A stretch of 64,000 bases of DNA from an uncultured Clostridia bacterium. GTDB lineage: Bacteria; Bacillota; Clostridia; Christensenellales; Borkfalkiaceae. The DNA lies in the NCBI GenBank assembly GCA_934271245.1, contig CAKQQY010000003.1, positions 1 to 64,000 on the forward strand. The letters run 5' to 3'. Of this stretch, positions 1-8,347 are shown one piece after another. Each line of letters opens with the position of its first letter. Positions within the stretch are counted from its first letter, which is position 1. Both the position numbers and the translations under genes were made by a program. The notes under the pieces are model-generated. The model saw only the letters and a list, made by a program, of their open reading frames with translations. It had not been told where the DNA came from and searched no databases.

Positions 1-13
1 TGATATACGAGAA

Positions 14-1573
14 ATGAAGATAAACTACGAAAGGAGCGCTTTAGGGATAGAATTAGGTTCTACGGTAATAAAGAGCGTGCTGTCAGACGAAAGCGGAACG
101 GTCAGGGCGAAAGGGAGCTACCGATGGGAAAGCGAGTATAAAGACGGCCGGTGGACGTATAGCGTAAGCGAAGTGAAAAAAGGATTACGGGCGTGCTATG
201 CGGATTTAATAAAGGACGTAAAAGCGAAATACGGAGAGATACCCGAAAGGTTCGGCTGTATAGGGATATCCGCGATGATGCACGGGTATATAGCGGTAGA
301 TAAGGGAGATAATCTGCTGACGGCGTTTCGAACCTGGAGAAACGTAAAACAAGGTGAAGCGAGCAAGAAACTGTCCGAACTGTTTAAGGTGAACGTACCC
401 GAAAGATTTACGGTAAGCCACCTGTATCAGGCGATACTGAATAAAGAAGAACACGTAAAGAGAATAGACAAACTGTTTACGTTGTCGTCGTATACGCACT
501 ATCTTTTAACGGGCGAATACGCGGCAGGATATAACGACGCAAGCGGAATGTTTCCGTTAGACGTAAAGACGGGTAAATACGACGCCGATATGGCGGAAAA
601 GTTCGACGCGATTTTAGAAGAAAACGGAATAAACAAAAAGACGGAAGAAATATTTCCGAAACCGATGAATGCGGGGGAACTCTGCGGAGAGTTGACGGAA
701 AAGGGAGCGAGACTATTAGACGAAAGCGGAAGGTTAAAAGCGGGAATAAAGATGTGTCCGCCGGAAGGCGACGCGGGAACGGGACTTGTTTCTACGAATA
801 CGATAACGGCGGGGACGGGGAACGTGTCGGCGGGGACGAGCATATTCGCGTCGTTCGTGCTTAAAAAACCGCTGAAAGAAAAGACGTCCGACATAGACGA
901 AATGGTAACGCCGAACGGGTATCCTTTGGCGATGATACATTGCAATAATTGTTCGTCGGAGATAAACGAATGGGTAGGGATGTTTAAGGAACTTCTTAAT
1001 AAGTTCGGAGTAAATCCTGCGGAGGATAAACTGTTCGGAACGCTTTTTAACGAAACCGAAAAAGCGAAAGGGAAAGCGGAAGGTATAATAGCGTATAACT
1101 ACACTACGGGAGAACATATAACCAAAGTGAAAGAAGGAAAGCCGCTGATATACAGAAACCCGCAAGGAAAACTTACGCTTGCTGATTTTATGAGAGCGAC
1201 GATATATTCGTGCGTAGCGACGCTGGCGGTCGGAATGAAAGGACTAAAAGGTAAGACGGACGAAGAGATAACGGAAGTAGTAGGTCACGGCGGATTTTTC
1301 AAAACGCCGAAGATAGCGCAGGAAGTAATGAGTAGCGCGTTGAATACGGCAGTCAGCGTGTACGAAAACGCGGGCGAAGGCGGCGCGTACGGAATGGCGC
1401 TGCTTGCGTTGTACGCCGTTTGCCGAACGGAAGGGCAACCGCTTGAAGAATTTATTAAGGAGATATTTAAGGATAGAAAAAAATCCACGGTAAAAGCGAC
1501 GGATTCCGAAAAAGAGAAATTCGAACGGTTTTTAGCCGAATACGAAAAAGGCTTAAAACTGTTCGCCGTTTAA
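14..1573 (+). CDS. FGGY-family carbohydrate kinase
   Basis: A 519-aa cytoplasmic sugar kinase that would phosphorylate a ketose or polyol with ATP. The N-terminal GIELGSTVIKSV matches the FGGY phosphate-binding loop (G-I-D-x-G-T-x-x-x-K). A catalytic-type aspartate lies in PPEGDAGTG, and GHGGFF followed by an ALLALYAV helix matches the C-terminal ATP-binding lobe. Length fits the family (480-550 aa). The substrate cannot be read from sequence; xylulokinase and ribulokinase relatives are both possible. The start is close to the window edge with no clear ribosome site, so an upstream start is not excluded. It ends before a double hairpin and is followed by a convergent gene. Confidence 0.85.
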   Translation: MKINYERSALGIELGSTVIKSVLSDESGTVRAKGSYRWESEYKDGRWTYSVSEVKKGLRACYADLIKDVKAKYGEIPERFGCIGISAMMHGYIAVDKGDNLLTAFRTWRNVKQGEASKKLSELFKVNVPERFTVSHLYQAILNKEEHVKRIDKLFTLSSYTHYLLTGEYAAGYNDASGMFPLDVKTGKYDADMAEKFDAILEENGINKKTEEIFPKPMNAGELCGELTEKGARLLDESGRLKAGIKMCPPEGDAGTGLVSTNTITAGTGNVSAGTSIFASFVLKKPLKEKTSDIDEMVTPNGYPLAMIHCNNCSSEINEWVGMFKELLNKFGVNPAEDKLFGTLFNETEKAKGKAEGIIAYNYTTGEHITKVKEGKPLIYRNPQGKLTLADFMRATIYSCVATLAVGMKGLKGKTDEEITEVVGHGGFFKTPKIAQEVMSSALNTAVSVYENAGEGGAYGMALLALYAVCRTEGQPLEEFIKEIFKDRKKSTVKATDSEKEKFERFLAEYEKGLKLFAV

Positions 1574-1606
1574 CGAAACAGATTAACAAAAACACAACTA
1601 AAACGT

Positions 1607-1675
1607 ACACGGGAGCGTTTTTAACGCTCCCGTGTGTTATAAAATTTAACCCTGATCGCCGTCGTCAGGGTTTTT
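1607..1675 (+). terminator. Double hairpin terminator after the FGGY kinase
   Basis: A perfect 13-bp stem (1607-1619 with 1623-1635, 3-nt loop) is followed by a second stem (AACCCTGA 1648-1655 with TCAGGGTT 1665-1672) that runs into T5 at 1671-1675. The second hairpin has the rho-independent form on the plus strand. The first may also help stop the convergent minus-strand transcript. Confidence 0.75.
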
Positions 1676-1735
1676 AGTTAAAACGGTTTTAAAAATTCGG
1701 TTTGCATTACATACTGTTATTACAATCGGATTGAT

Positions 1736-2731
1736 TTAGTTTTCGGAAGTCAGTTTATCAAACAGGTCTTTCATCAGGGGGTCGCGCTCCAGATAATAGA
1801 CGTAACACATTTTTTTATCGGTCAGTTCTTCTTCGTAAAACCCGTCAAAGTTCGGGAGCCTGACGTTTTCTATGCGGTAATTCATAAATCGTTGATTGTC
1901 GTTAATAAGCCAGGCGACGGCAGCCACGTCGTAAAGAGAAGTAGTCCAAAAATCGCTTTTTGCCCAGTCTTTCATACAGGAGATAGTTTCTTTTGCGAGG
2001 TAATCGGCGATAGGCGTCGTTCCGATAAGCCATCTTTCAATCTCGGGTTCGGAAACTTTAAAATGAGAACTTACGCCGAGACACGGTATCTGAACAAATG
2101 GAACGCCGCTGTTCATAACCGTTCTGACTGCCGTATAATCTTGTACGAGATTAAATTCTTTTGCGTTATCGAAATGACGCGCTTTGCCGCCGAGCCAGAC
2201 GACGACGATGTTTTCAATAATAGATTTATCCATTAAAATCGCCGAGGCGACGTCGGTAATCGCGCTTATGCAAACGACATATAAAGGATTTTCGGGGGAA
2301 TGGTTTTTCGCCCTGTTTACCAGATCTCTTGCAGCCGACGAGTCCACGAAGTCGGTTTCTTTTGCCGGCGGGTTTTCTCCCGTAAATTCGGAAAAAGGCT
2401 TGTTTATTACCTTGTATAAACGTTCTTCGTAAGAAATTTTGTTTTTTAAATAGGTAGAAGAACCTTTAAAAAGGGGATAATCCACTTTCATTATGTCGAA
2501 AATTTCCTTAACCGTTTCGTAACTTTTTTCCATGCCTTCTTTCGGGGAAGAAACTTTTGTGCTGAAAAACGGAGAAGCATAAACCGCTTTAAGATTAAGT
2601 CGGTCGCTATTTCTGATAAGATAAGCGAGAGCGTAGCGATCGTCTATTTCGTTGTAGGCGTCGGTGGCTAAAACGACGTCTACGTTTCTTTTCGGACAGG
2701 AAAGATTCTTCAAAAATAACTTTTTATCCAT
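1736..2731 (-). CDS. Nucleoside-hydrolase-like protein (IUNH fold)
   Basis: A 331-aa protein resembling inosine-uridine nucleoside N-ribohydrolases, which cleave the N-glycosidic bond of nucleosides using a calcium-binding Asp cluster. The N-terminal motif reads ATDAYNEIDDRYAL, where family members have DTDPGxDDAxAL: the DD pair is kept, but PG is replaced by YN and an extra residue is present. This resembles the divergent IUNH/DUF1593 branch found in carbohydrate loci rather than a classic purine salvage enzyme. No signal peptide, so cytoplasmic. It stands alone, transcribed from a minus-strand promoter near 2886-2914. Substrate unknown. Confidence 0.7.
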   Translation of the reverse strand: MDKKLFLKNLSCPKRNVDVVLATDAYNEIDDRYALAYLIRNSDRLNLKAVYASPFFSTKVSSPKEGMEKSYETVKEIFDIMKVDYPLFKGSSTYLKNKISYEERLYKVINKPFSEFTGENPPAKETDFVDSSAARDLVNRAKNHSPENPLYVVCISAITDVASAILMDKSIIENIVVVWLGGKARHFDNAKEFNLVQDYTAVRTVMNSGVPFVQIPCLGVSSHFKVSEPEIERWLIGTTPIADYLAKETISCMKDWAKSDFWTTSLYDVAAVAWLINDNQRFMNYRIENVRLPNFDGFYEEELTDKKMCYVYYLERDPLMKDLFDKLTSEN

Positions 2732-2885
2732 AAATCACCTTATAAAAATAAGTACTGTTAAAAAGTTTCCTTAAAATTATATTTTTTTATTTTAATCAAA
2801 ACATCCGACGAAACAATAAAAAGTTAAAAAAAGAGGTAAAATCTTAAAAATAACGTCGAAAATCGAAAAAATCAATTCTAAACAC

Positions 2886-2914
2886 AGTATAAATAATTTA
2901 AAAAATAAAGTCAA
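2886..2914 (-). promoter_or_regulatory. Sigma-A promoter of the nucleoside-hydrolase-like gene
   Basis: Read on the minus strand: TTGACT (2914-2909), 17-bp spacer, TATACT (2891-2886). This would give a leader of about 150 nt. Confidence 0.7.
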
Positions 2915-2960
2915 CGGGTTAAACAAAAAAGACAAAACAAAAGAGTAAATGTCTGTTTAA

Positions 2961-2990
2961 TGATATTTTATGTATGTACCGTGTATTGCA
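2961..2990 (+). promoter_or_regulatory. Shared AraC-type operator element, copy 1
   Basis: A 30-bp segment beginning TGATATTTT and ending GTATTGCA matches 10179-10208 at 23 of 30 positions with no gaps. The right end overlaps a -35 box (TTGCAT 2986-2991), as expected for an activator site directly upstream of or overlapping -35. Linking it to the AraC protein at 9198-10046 is inference. Confidence 0.6.
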
Positions 2991-3014
2991 TAAAAGCGGA
3001 AAACGAAGGATAAT
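2986..3014 (+). promoter_or_regulatory. Promoter of the repeat lipoprotein
   Basis: TTGCAT (2986-2991), 17-bp spacer, GATAAT (3009-3014). The weak -35 box overlapped by the conserved element suggests activator dependence. Confidence 0.6.
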
Positions 3015-3044
3015 ACCATTGAAAAAGATAAAGGAGAAAATGCG

Positions 3045-6000
3045 ATGTTATCTAAAAAAAGACTAAAAAAAGCGGCAATTTCCGTTTTAACGGTTATTGC
3101 GACTCTATGCATGTGTTTCGCTGCGGGTTGCAACAAACCGGAAGAAAAGATAACTCTTTTAGACGAAGCGGACAGACCTTCCGCCGTAGTATCGAGAGAG
3201 TTTGACGCGATGTCGATAGTAAGCGATACCAACGGTTATGAGTTGGAACTTACCGAGTGTTTTTACCTCGACGGCAATATGCAAAGGGTTAACATAGAAG
3301 TTTACGACGGAACAAAATTTGTTCCCACCGTCGAAAAAGAAGTTATGTTAACCTTAAAAATTAAAGGCGGAACCTTTATAAAAGAAACGACGATAAAAGT
3401 CGAAGCGCCCGTATCCGCCATACAGGAAGAGTTTATGGGCAGTTGGAACGACGAAGGCGTAGGTAAAACCGTAACGGCGCAGAGTGAATATTTAACCGAG
3501 GGCGCCGAATCCGTAATAAAAGTAAAATATATGGGTTCTTTAGGTTCAACCGTTTCCGGCCCCGGAATCGGAGGATTTTATTATAACAGCAGAGACGTTC
3601 TGCCGTTCTCCGTAACCGACTGGTCGAATGCCGTAATGGTAATGGATATTTATAATCCTATGGACGTGAATCTTGTGATTTATTACTGCATAATAAAAGA
3701 CTCGGGAACGTGGACGTCCGAAATAACGGGGCAGTACGGTCAGCAAAGATACGCGCTTCTGGAAGCGGGTACCTGGACGAAAGCGGTTCTTTCTCTCAAC
3801 ATGTTGGGGATAGACTATAACATGTACGAAAAGTATAACGGGTATATGTATATTGCGTTCAGGGCGTCTTTTGAAACGATGCCGGAAGTAAAACCGTTTG
3901 AGTGGACGATGTATATCGCTAATATGGACATTACCGATTATTCGAAGGAAAGGTTCCCTGACTTGCAGACAAAACGTCCCGATCAGTTACTTGACGAGAT
4001 GGACGGTGACGCAGATGACAAGGAAACTTATAAACACCTGCTTGAAGAAAACAGCGATTTCAGATATGCGAACATAAAGACGGAAGCGAAAATAGTTTCG
4101 TACGAAGCGGAAAATTTAACAAAACCGAACGACAATTCCGGCGATTACTTAAATAAATATACCGTTCATGCGAACAAGGCCGATATTACCGAAGCCGGAG
4201 CGGTGTTGTATTCAACCCCATTATATTATAAGAACGCAGGGTATTACGTGCTGACGGAAGAACAGAAGAAAATAGATTTCAGCAAAGCGTTCTTAACATT
4301 TGACGTATACAATCCGAACGACATTGACCTTGATTTCTATCTTGTAAATTCGCTTTCTATGTATATAAACTACTCTGTCGTAAAGGCCCAGGCGACGGCA
4401 AAATCCTGGACGAAGATAGAATTATCCTTAATGTACTTGACAGTCGGCGAAGCGTATGCGTTCGCGGCGTCGCTCGGCGGGATAAGGATGGATTACGAGA
4501 CGTTGAACTATTATATAGATAACGCGGAAATAATAGAAAAAGACGTGCCTACTATCGAAGACAAGGCAGCGGCGTTAACCGATGTGGAAAACGAAATCGC
4601 AACGCACGGTTCTTACAATTTTAACGAAACAAATATTCCGACGGACATCAACGGCGTATCCTGGATAAAGGTCGACAACAAAGATGCGAAAGAAGCGGAA
4701 GGAAAGAAGTTCCTGCAAGTAAAAGTAAACTTTGAAGAGTTCTCTACGGTAAGCGTGGCGTTTGCTTATTCGGCGGGCGCGGCGGTGTACAAATTCAGTT
4801 TCGGATATAAACACGGCGACACGACAGTATTTGCTTACAACAACTATCAGGGAAACAAAACCATTTTGGGATCGATGAAATTCGGTCTGCCGCAAGGAAG
4901 TTCGGGGTTGAGAATATATGAGAACGGCGTTAAAGTAGTAAATCACGGCTCGACGGTATGGTCATACTATTCTACCGTAAACAATTACTCTTCCGCCAGC
5001 GGCAATATGAGTACCGGCACGGATTATATATTCGAATTCGAATTAGAAAAATGCGCGGGCGATATGAGAATATGCTTCGGCGCTTCGTCGGTCATCAAGA
5101 GTGTAGAGTGGAAGGAAACGGACGGTGTCTCGGGAGGAGGTTCGGGCGAAGATCCCGAAGTTCCCGTTGGCGATGATCTCGCGAAAAATACGCTTAAACA
5201 CTTACTGCCCGAAAATACGGATTTCAGATATGCGGGAATAGTAACGGAAGGCAATATCGTAACTTATAAAAAAGAGAACTTAACAAAACCCAACGAAGAA
5301 GCAAGCGAATTCGTAAACAAATATACTATTAAAGCGAACAAAGAAGATACCACCGCGGGAGGACCGGTGCTTTATTCGGCTCCGCTGTATTACTCAAATC
5401 AGGGCAAATACGCTTTGACCGAAGAAGAAAAAGCCTTGGATTTTGCAACAGGCGAAATAAGGTTCGACTTCTATAATCCTAATTCGTTTAACATCGATAT
5501 ATATATAGCAAACAGTTTGTCGGCGTATATAACCGGATTCCCGAGAGCAACGGCGAAAGCCAACTCCTGGACAAAGATAGCGTTACCCTTGTCGGGTGTA
5601 AGCGTGGGCGAAGAATATTCCTTCGCGGTGTCGGTCGGCGGCAACAGAATGGAATACAAAACGTTAACTTACTATATAGACAACGTTGAATTCGGCGAAA
5701 AACCGGCAGACACAACGGTAACTCTTTCCGCAGCGGAAACGGAAATCGCAACGCACGGCTCGTATACGTTTAACGCTACGAATAACCCCGTAGACGAAAA
5801 CGGCGTATCATGGATAAGAGTCGACAACAAAAAAGAAAAAGAGACGGAAGGAAAGAAATTCCTGCAAGTAAAAGTAAGTTTCACGGAATTTTCTACGGTA
5901 AGCGCGGGATTCGCGTATACCGCGGGCGCGGCTGTTTATAAATTCAGTTTTGGTTATAAACACGGCGATACTACTGTCATCGTATATAATAATTATCAGA

Positions 6001-6857
6001 ACACCAAAGCAATCTTCGGAACGATGAAATCGGGTCAGCCACAGGGAACTTCGGGATTAAGAATATATCAGGGCGACCTTAAAGTTGCCGACCACGGCTC
6101 AACGGTATGGTCTTACTATTCGACTGCGGGCAATTACGCTTCCGCAAACGGTAACTTCTCCGTCGGAACAGATTATGTGTTTGAATACGATTTAACTAAA
6201 TGCGCAGGGGAATTGAAACTTAACTTCGGTTCTTCGTCTGAAATAAAATCGGTGGAATGGAAAGAAACTTCCGGCGTAACGCCCGTTGACCCCGGAACTG
6301 AAACGAATAATACTTTATCTTACGTGGAAAGTCAGATTTCCGCAAACGGGAAATACGATTTTAACGCAGCTAACAATCCCGTAGACGAGAACGGCGTATC
6401 CTGGATAAAGGTCGATAATAAAGCGGCAAAAGAAGCGGAAGGCAAAAAAACTCTGAAAGTAAAAGTAAGTTTTAAGGAATTCTGTACGGTAAGCGCGGGA
6501 TTCGCGTATACCGCGGGCGCGGCTGTTTATAAATTCAGTTTTGGTTATAAACACGGCGATACTACTGTCATCGTATATAATAATTATCAGAACACCAAAG
6601 CAATCTTCGGAACGATGAAATCGGGTCAGCCACAGGGAACTTCGGGATTAAGAATATATCAGGGCGACCTTAAAGTTGCCGACCACGGCTCAACGGTATG
6701 GTCTTACTATTCGACTGCGGGCAATTACGCTTCCGCAAACGGTAACTTCTCCGCCGGAGTAGATTACGTGTTCGAATATGACTTAACTAAATGTGCAGGG
6801 GAATTGAAACTCAACTTCGGTTCTTCATCGGTAATAAAATCGGTGGAATGGAAGTAA
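3045..6857 (+). CDS. Large repeat-containing surface lipoprotein
   Basis: A 1270-aa protein with a lipoprotein signal peptide (KKRLKK, hydrophobic core, lipobox FAAGC, lipidated Cys near residue 29), so it should be anchored outside the membrane. After a unique N-terminal region (about 30-324) two domain types alternate. Type A (about 325-495 and 712-882) begins with HLL-EN-DFRYA. Type B (about 516-690, 898-1072 and 1095-1270) begins near ATHGSY and ends SVEWK. The order is A-B-A-B-B, with a Gly-Ser linker near 5130-5175. The beta-rich, aromatic repeats look like ligand- or glycan-binding modules; no catalytic motif is seen and I do not recognise the family. B2 and B3 share a 269-bp identical DNA block. 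Good ribosome site (AAGGAG). Confidence 0.8.
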   Translation: MLSKKRLKKAAISVLTVIATLCMCFAAGCNKPEEKITLLDEADRPSAVVSREFDAMSIVSDTNGYELELTECFYLDGNMQRVNIEVYDGTKFVPTVEKEVMLTLKIKGGTFIKETTIKVEAPVSAIQEEFMGSWNDEGVGKTVTAQSEYLTEGAESVIKVKYMGSLGSTVSGPGIGGFYYNSRDVLPFSVTDWSNAVMVMDIYNPMDVNLVIYYCIIKDSGTWTSEITGQYGQQRYALLEAGTWTKAVLSLNMLGIDYNMYEKYNGYMYIAFRASFETMPEVKPFEWTMYIANMDITDYSKERFPDLQTKRPDQLLDEMDGDADDKETYKHLLEENSDFRYANIKTEAKIVSYEAENLTKPNDNSGDYLNKYTVHANKADITEAGAVLYSTPLYYKNAGYYVLTEEQKKIDFSKAFLTFDVYNPNDIDLDFYLVNSLSMYINYSVVKAQATAKSWTKIELSLMYLTVGEAYAFAASLGGIRMDYETLNYYIDNAEIIEKDVPTIEDKAAALTDVENEIATHGSYNFNETNIPTDINGVSWIKVDNKDAKEAEGKKFLQVKVNFEEFSTVSVAFAYSAGAAVYKFSFGYKHGDTTVFAYNNYQGNKTILGSMKFGLPQGSSGLRIYENGVKVVNHGSTVWSYYSTVNNYSSASGNMSTGTDYIFEFELEKCAGDMRICFGASSVIKSVEWKETDGVSGGGSGEDPEVPVGDDLAKNTLKHLLPENTDFRYAGIVTEGNIVTYKKENLTKPNEEASEFVNKYTIKANKEDTTAGGPVLYSAPLYYSNQGKYALTEEEKALDFATGEIRFDFYNPNSFNIDIYIANSLSAYITGFPRATAKANSWTKIALPLSGVSVGEEYSFAVSVGGNRMEYKTLTYYIDNVEFGEKPADTTVTLSAAETEIATHGSYTFNATNNPVDENGVSWIRVDNKKEKETEGKKFLQVKVSFTEFSTVSAGFAYTAGAAVYKFSFGYKHGDTTVIVYNNYQNTKAIFGTMKSGQPQGTSGLRIYQGDLKVADHGSTVWSYYSTAGNYASANGNFSVGTDYVFEYDLTKCAGELKLNFGSSSEIKSVEWKETSGVTPVDPGTETNNTLSYVESQISANGKYDFNAANNPVDENGVSWIKVDNKAAKEAEGKKTLKVKVSFKEFCTVSAGFAYTAGAAVYKFSFGYKHGDTTVIVYNNYQNTKAIFGTMKSGQPQGTSGLRIYQGDLKVADHGSTVWSYYSTAGNYASANGNFSAGVDYVFEYDLTKCAGELKLNFGSSSVIKSVEWK
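5894..6162 (+). repeat. Exact 269-bp intragenic direct repeat, copy 1
   Basis: Identical by eye to 6485-6753 at an offset of 591 bp (in frame), ending at the T/C mismatch 6163 versus 6754. It lies in the second type-B domain of the lipoprotein. Confidence 0.9.
6485..6753 (+). repeat. Exact 269-bp intragenic direct repeat, copy 2
   Basis: Second copy, in the third type-B domain. Silent sites are also identical, while flanking parts of the same domains have diverged, which points to recent duplication or gene conversion. Confidence 0.9.
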
Positions 6858-6895
6858 AAGCAGATTTTCGGGAAAAAACCGAAAAGTGACGACGG

Positions 6896-6930
6896 CTACG
6901 ACTTTTAGTAAAATAAAAGTCGTAGTTTTC
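6896..6930 (+). terminator. Terminator after the repeat lipoprotein
   Basis: A 12-bp perfect stem (6896-6907 with 6914-6925), 6-nt loop, then TTTTC. Confidence 0.75.
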
Positions 6931-6953
6931 ATTAACGAATACCGAAAAACATA

Positions 6954-6982
6954 TTGACAAATAAAAACGGGATAACTATCAT
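6954..6982 (+). promoter_or_regulatory. Sigma-A promoter of the Gfo/Idh/MocA gene
   Basis: TTGACA (6954-6959), 17-bp spacer, TATCAT (6977-6982). It lacks the conserved AraC-linked element, so this gene is probably controlled separately from its neighbours. Confidence 0.75.
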
Positions 6983-7028
6983 AAATTAAAGCGAAAAGAA
7001 ATAAAAACCGTAAAAAGGAATAAGAAAA

Positions 7029-8267
7029 ATGGACGTAGTAAGAACGGGAATAATAGGTTTAGGACAAAGAGGAAAAGGGCTTTTAAATACCGTACTCGTT
7101 TGTGAACGAGCGAAAGTCGTCGCGCTTTGCGACGCGTACGAAGACCGCGTTGAAGAAGCGGCTGAAACGGTAAAAGAAAAGAAAGGCTTCGAACCGAAAA
7201 AGTATGCCGATTATAAAGAACTGCTTGCGGACGAAAACGTAGACGCGGTAATAATCGCGTCGTCCTGGGACGAACATATCCGTATGGCGATAGAAAGCAT
7301 GAAAGCGGGTAAAATCACGGCGATGGAAGTCGGCGGCGCGTACGACGTGGAAGAGTGTTGGGAACTCGTCAGAACGTACGAACAGACAAAAACGCCGTTT
7401 ATGATGCTCGAAAACTGTTGTTTTAACAAGTTCGAACTGTTGGTTACGTCGCTTGCGAGAGCGGGCAAACTCGGCGAAGTCGTGCATTGCCACGGGGCGT
7501 ATCGTCACGATTTAAGAAAAGAAGTTCTGGGCGGCAACGTAAACAGGCATTACAGACTCGACAATTACGAAAAACGCTGCGCGGAAAATTATCCTACCCA
7601 CGAGTTGGGTCCGATTGCGAAACTTCTCGATATAAACAGGGGAAACAGAATGATGACTTTGACTTCCGTCGCAAGCAAGGCGGCGGGGCTGGAAGAATTC
7701 GCTAAAACCGACGGTAATCCGGATAAAACGCTCATCGGCAAAAAATTTAAACAAGGGGACATAGTAAGCACGATAATCACTTGCGCGAACGGCGAAACGA
7801 TAACGCTTACTCTTAACACGACCCTTCCCGTATACTATTCGAGAGAATTCGAAGCGTACGGAACGAAAGGTCTTTGCCGTCAGGAAGAAAATCTCGTCGC
7901 GATAGAGGGCGACTGTAATTTAGAAGAATTCTGGGATCCCGAAAAATTCGTGCTTAAACATATAAATAACGCAGAAAATTATGCTAAATATCTTCCCGCA
8001 TACTGGAAAGACATAACGCAGGAAGAAATGGATTTAGGACACGGCGGAATGGACTATTACACTCTCATTACTTTTTTTAACGCGGCAATAAACGGCGAAG
8101 AAATGCCCGTAGACGTGTACGACGCGGCTTCCTGGGCGTGCATAACGGCGTTGTCGGAACAGTCAATCGCAACGGGCGGAAGCGTTCAGTCGATACCCGA
8201 CTTTACCTGCGGCAAGTGGCTGAAACGTAAACGCAAAGACGTAGTGGAATTCCCGAAAGTCGATTAG
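7029..8267 (+). CDS. Gfo/Idh/MocA family protein, GH109-like
   Basis: A 412-aa NAD(P)-dependent protein. The Rossmann motif GLGQRG lies at residues 10-15, followed by the Gfo/Idh/MocA C-terminal domain. The usual E-K-P motif, whose Lys is catalytic in the dehydrogenases, reads EVGG here. Together with MLENCCF, GAYRHDLR and HELGPIAKLLDINRGNR, this resembles the GH109 branch (NAD-dependent alpha-N-acetylgalactosaminidases) more than a plain sugar dehydrogenase. That assignment is by pattern and is not secure. No signal peptide. It is monocistronic, with its own promoter and a strong terminator, between the repeat lipoprotein and the AraC pair, in keeping with a HexNAc-directed locus. Confidence 0.75.
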   Translation: MDVVRTGIIGLGQRGKGLLNTVLVCERAKVVALCDAYEDRVEEAAETVKEKKGFEPKKYADYKELLADENVDAVIIASSWDEHIRMAIESMKAGKITAMEVGGAYDVEECWELVRTYEQTKTPFMMLENCCFNKFELLVTSLARAGKLGEVVHCHGAYRHDLRKEVLGGNVNRHYRLDNYEKRCAENYPTHELGPIAKLLDINRGNRMMTLTSVASKAAGLEEFAKTDGNPDKTLIGKKFKQGDIVSTIITCANGETITLTLNTTLPVYYSREFEAYGTKGLCRQEENLVAIEGDCNLEEFWDPEKFVLKHINNAENYAKYLPAYWKDITQEEMDLGHGGMDYYTLITFFNAAINGEEMPVDVYDAASWACITALSEQSIATGGSVQSIPDFTCGKWLKRKRKDVVEFPKVD

Positions 8268-8300
8268 AAAATAAAATTTTAAAGATAAAATATAATAAGT

Positions 8301-8335
8301 AAACCCCCGCTGTCATAAAAAACAGCGGGGGTTTT
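8301..8335. terminator. Bidirectional terminator between convergent genes
   Basis: A 13-bp stem (8301-8313 with 8322-8334) with A-run and T-run flanks. It serves the plus-strand gene ending at 8267 and the minus-strand operon ending at 8348. Confidence 0.85.
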
Positions 8336-8347
8336 ATCGCATAAAAA

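Larger units (their letters stand above)
2732..3044. other. Divergent AT-rich intergenic region (313 bp)
   Basis: Holds the minus-strand promoter of the nucleoside-hydrolase-like gene (2886-2914) and, 50-80 bp before the repeat lipoprotein, a regulated-looking promoter (2961-3014). No further gene is visible. The stretch in between is poly-A/T rich. Confidence 0.7.

Noticed and set aside
499..945. Long reverse frames opposite the sugar kinase and other genes
   Set aside because: They are shadows of real genes: no ribosome sites, odd composition, no recognisable domains.
5894..6753. CRISPR-like or mobile repeat
   Set aside because: The two long copies are in frame within one gene and encode protein domains.
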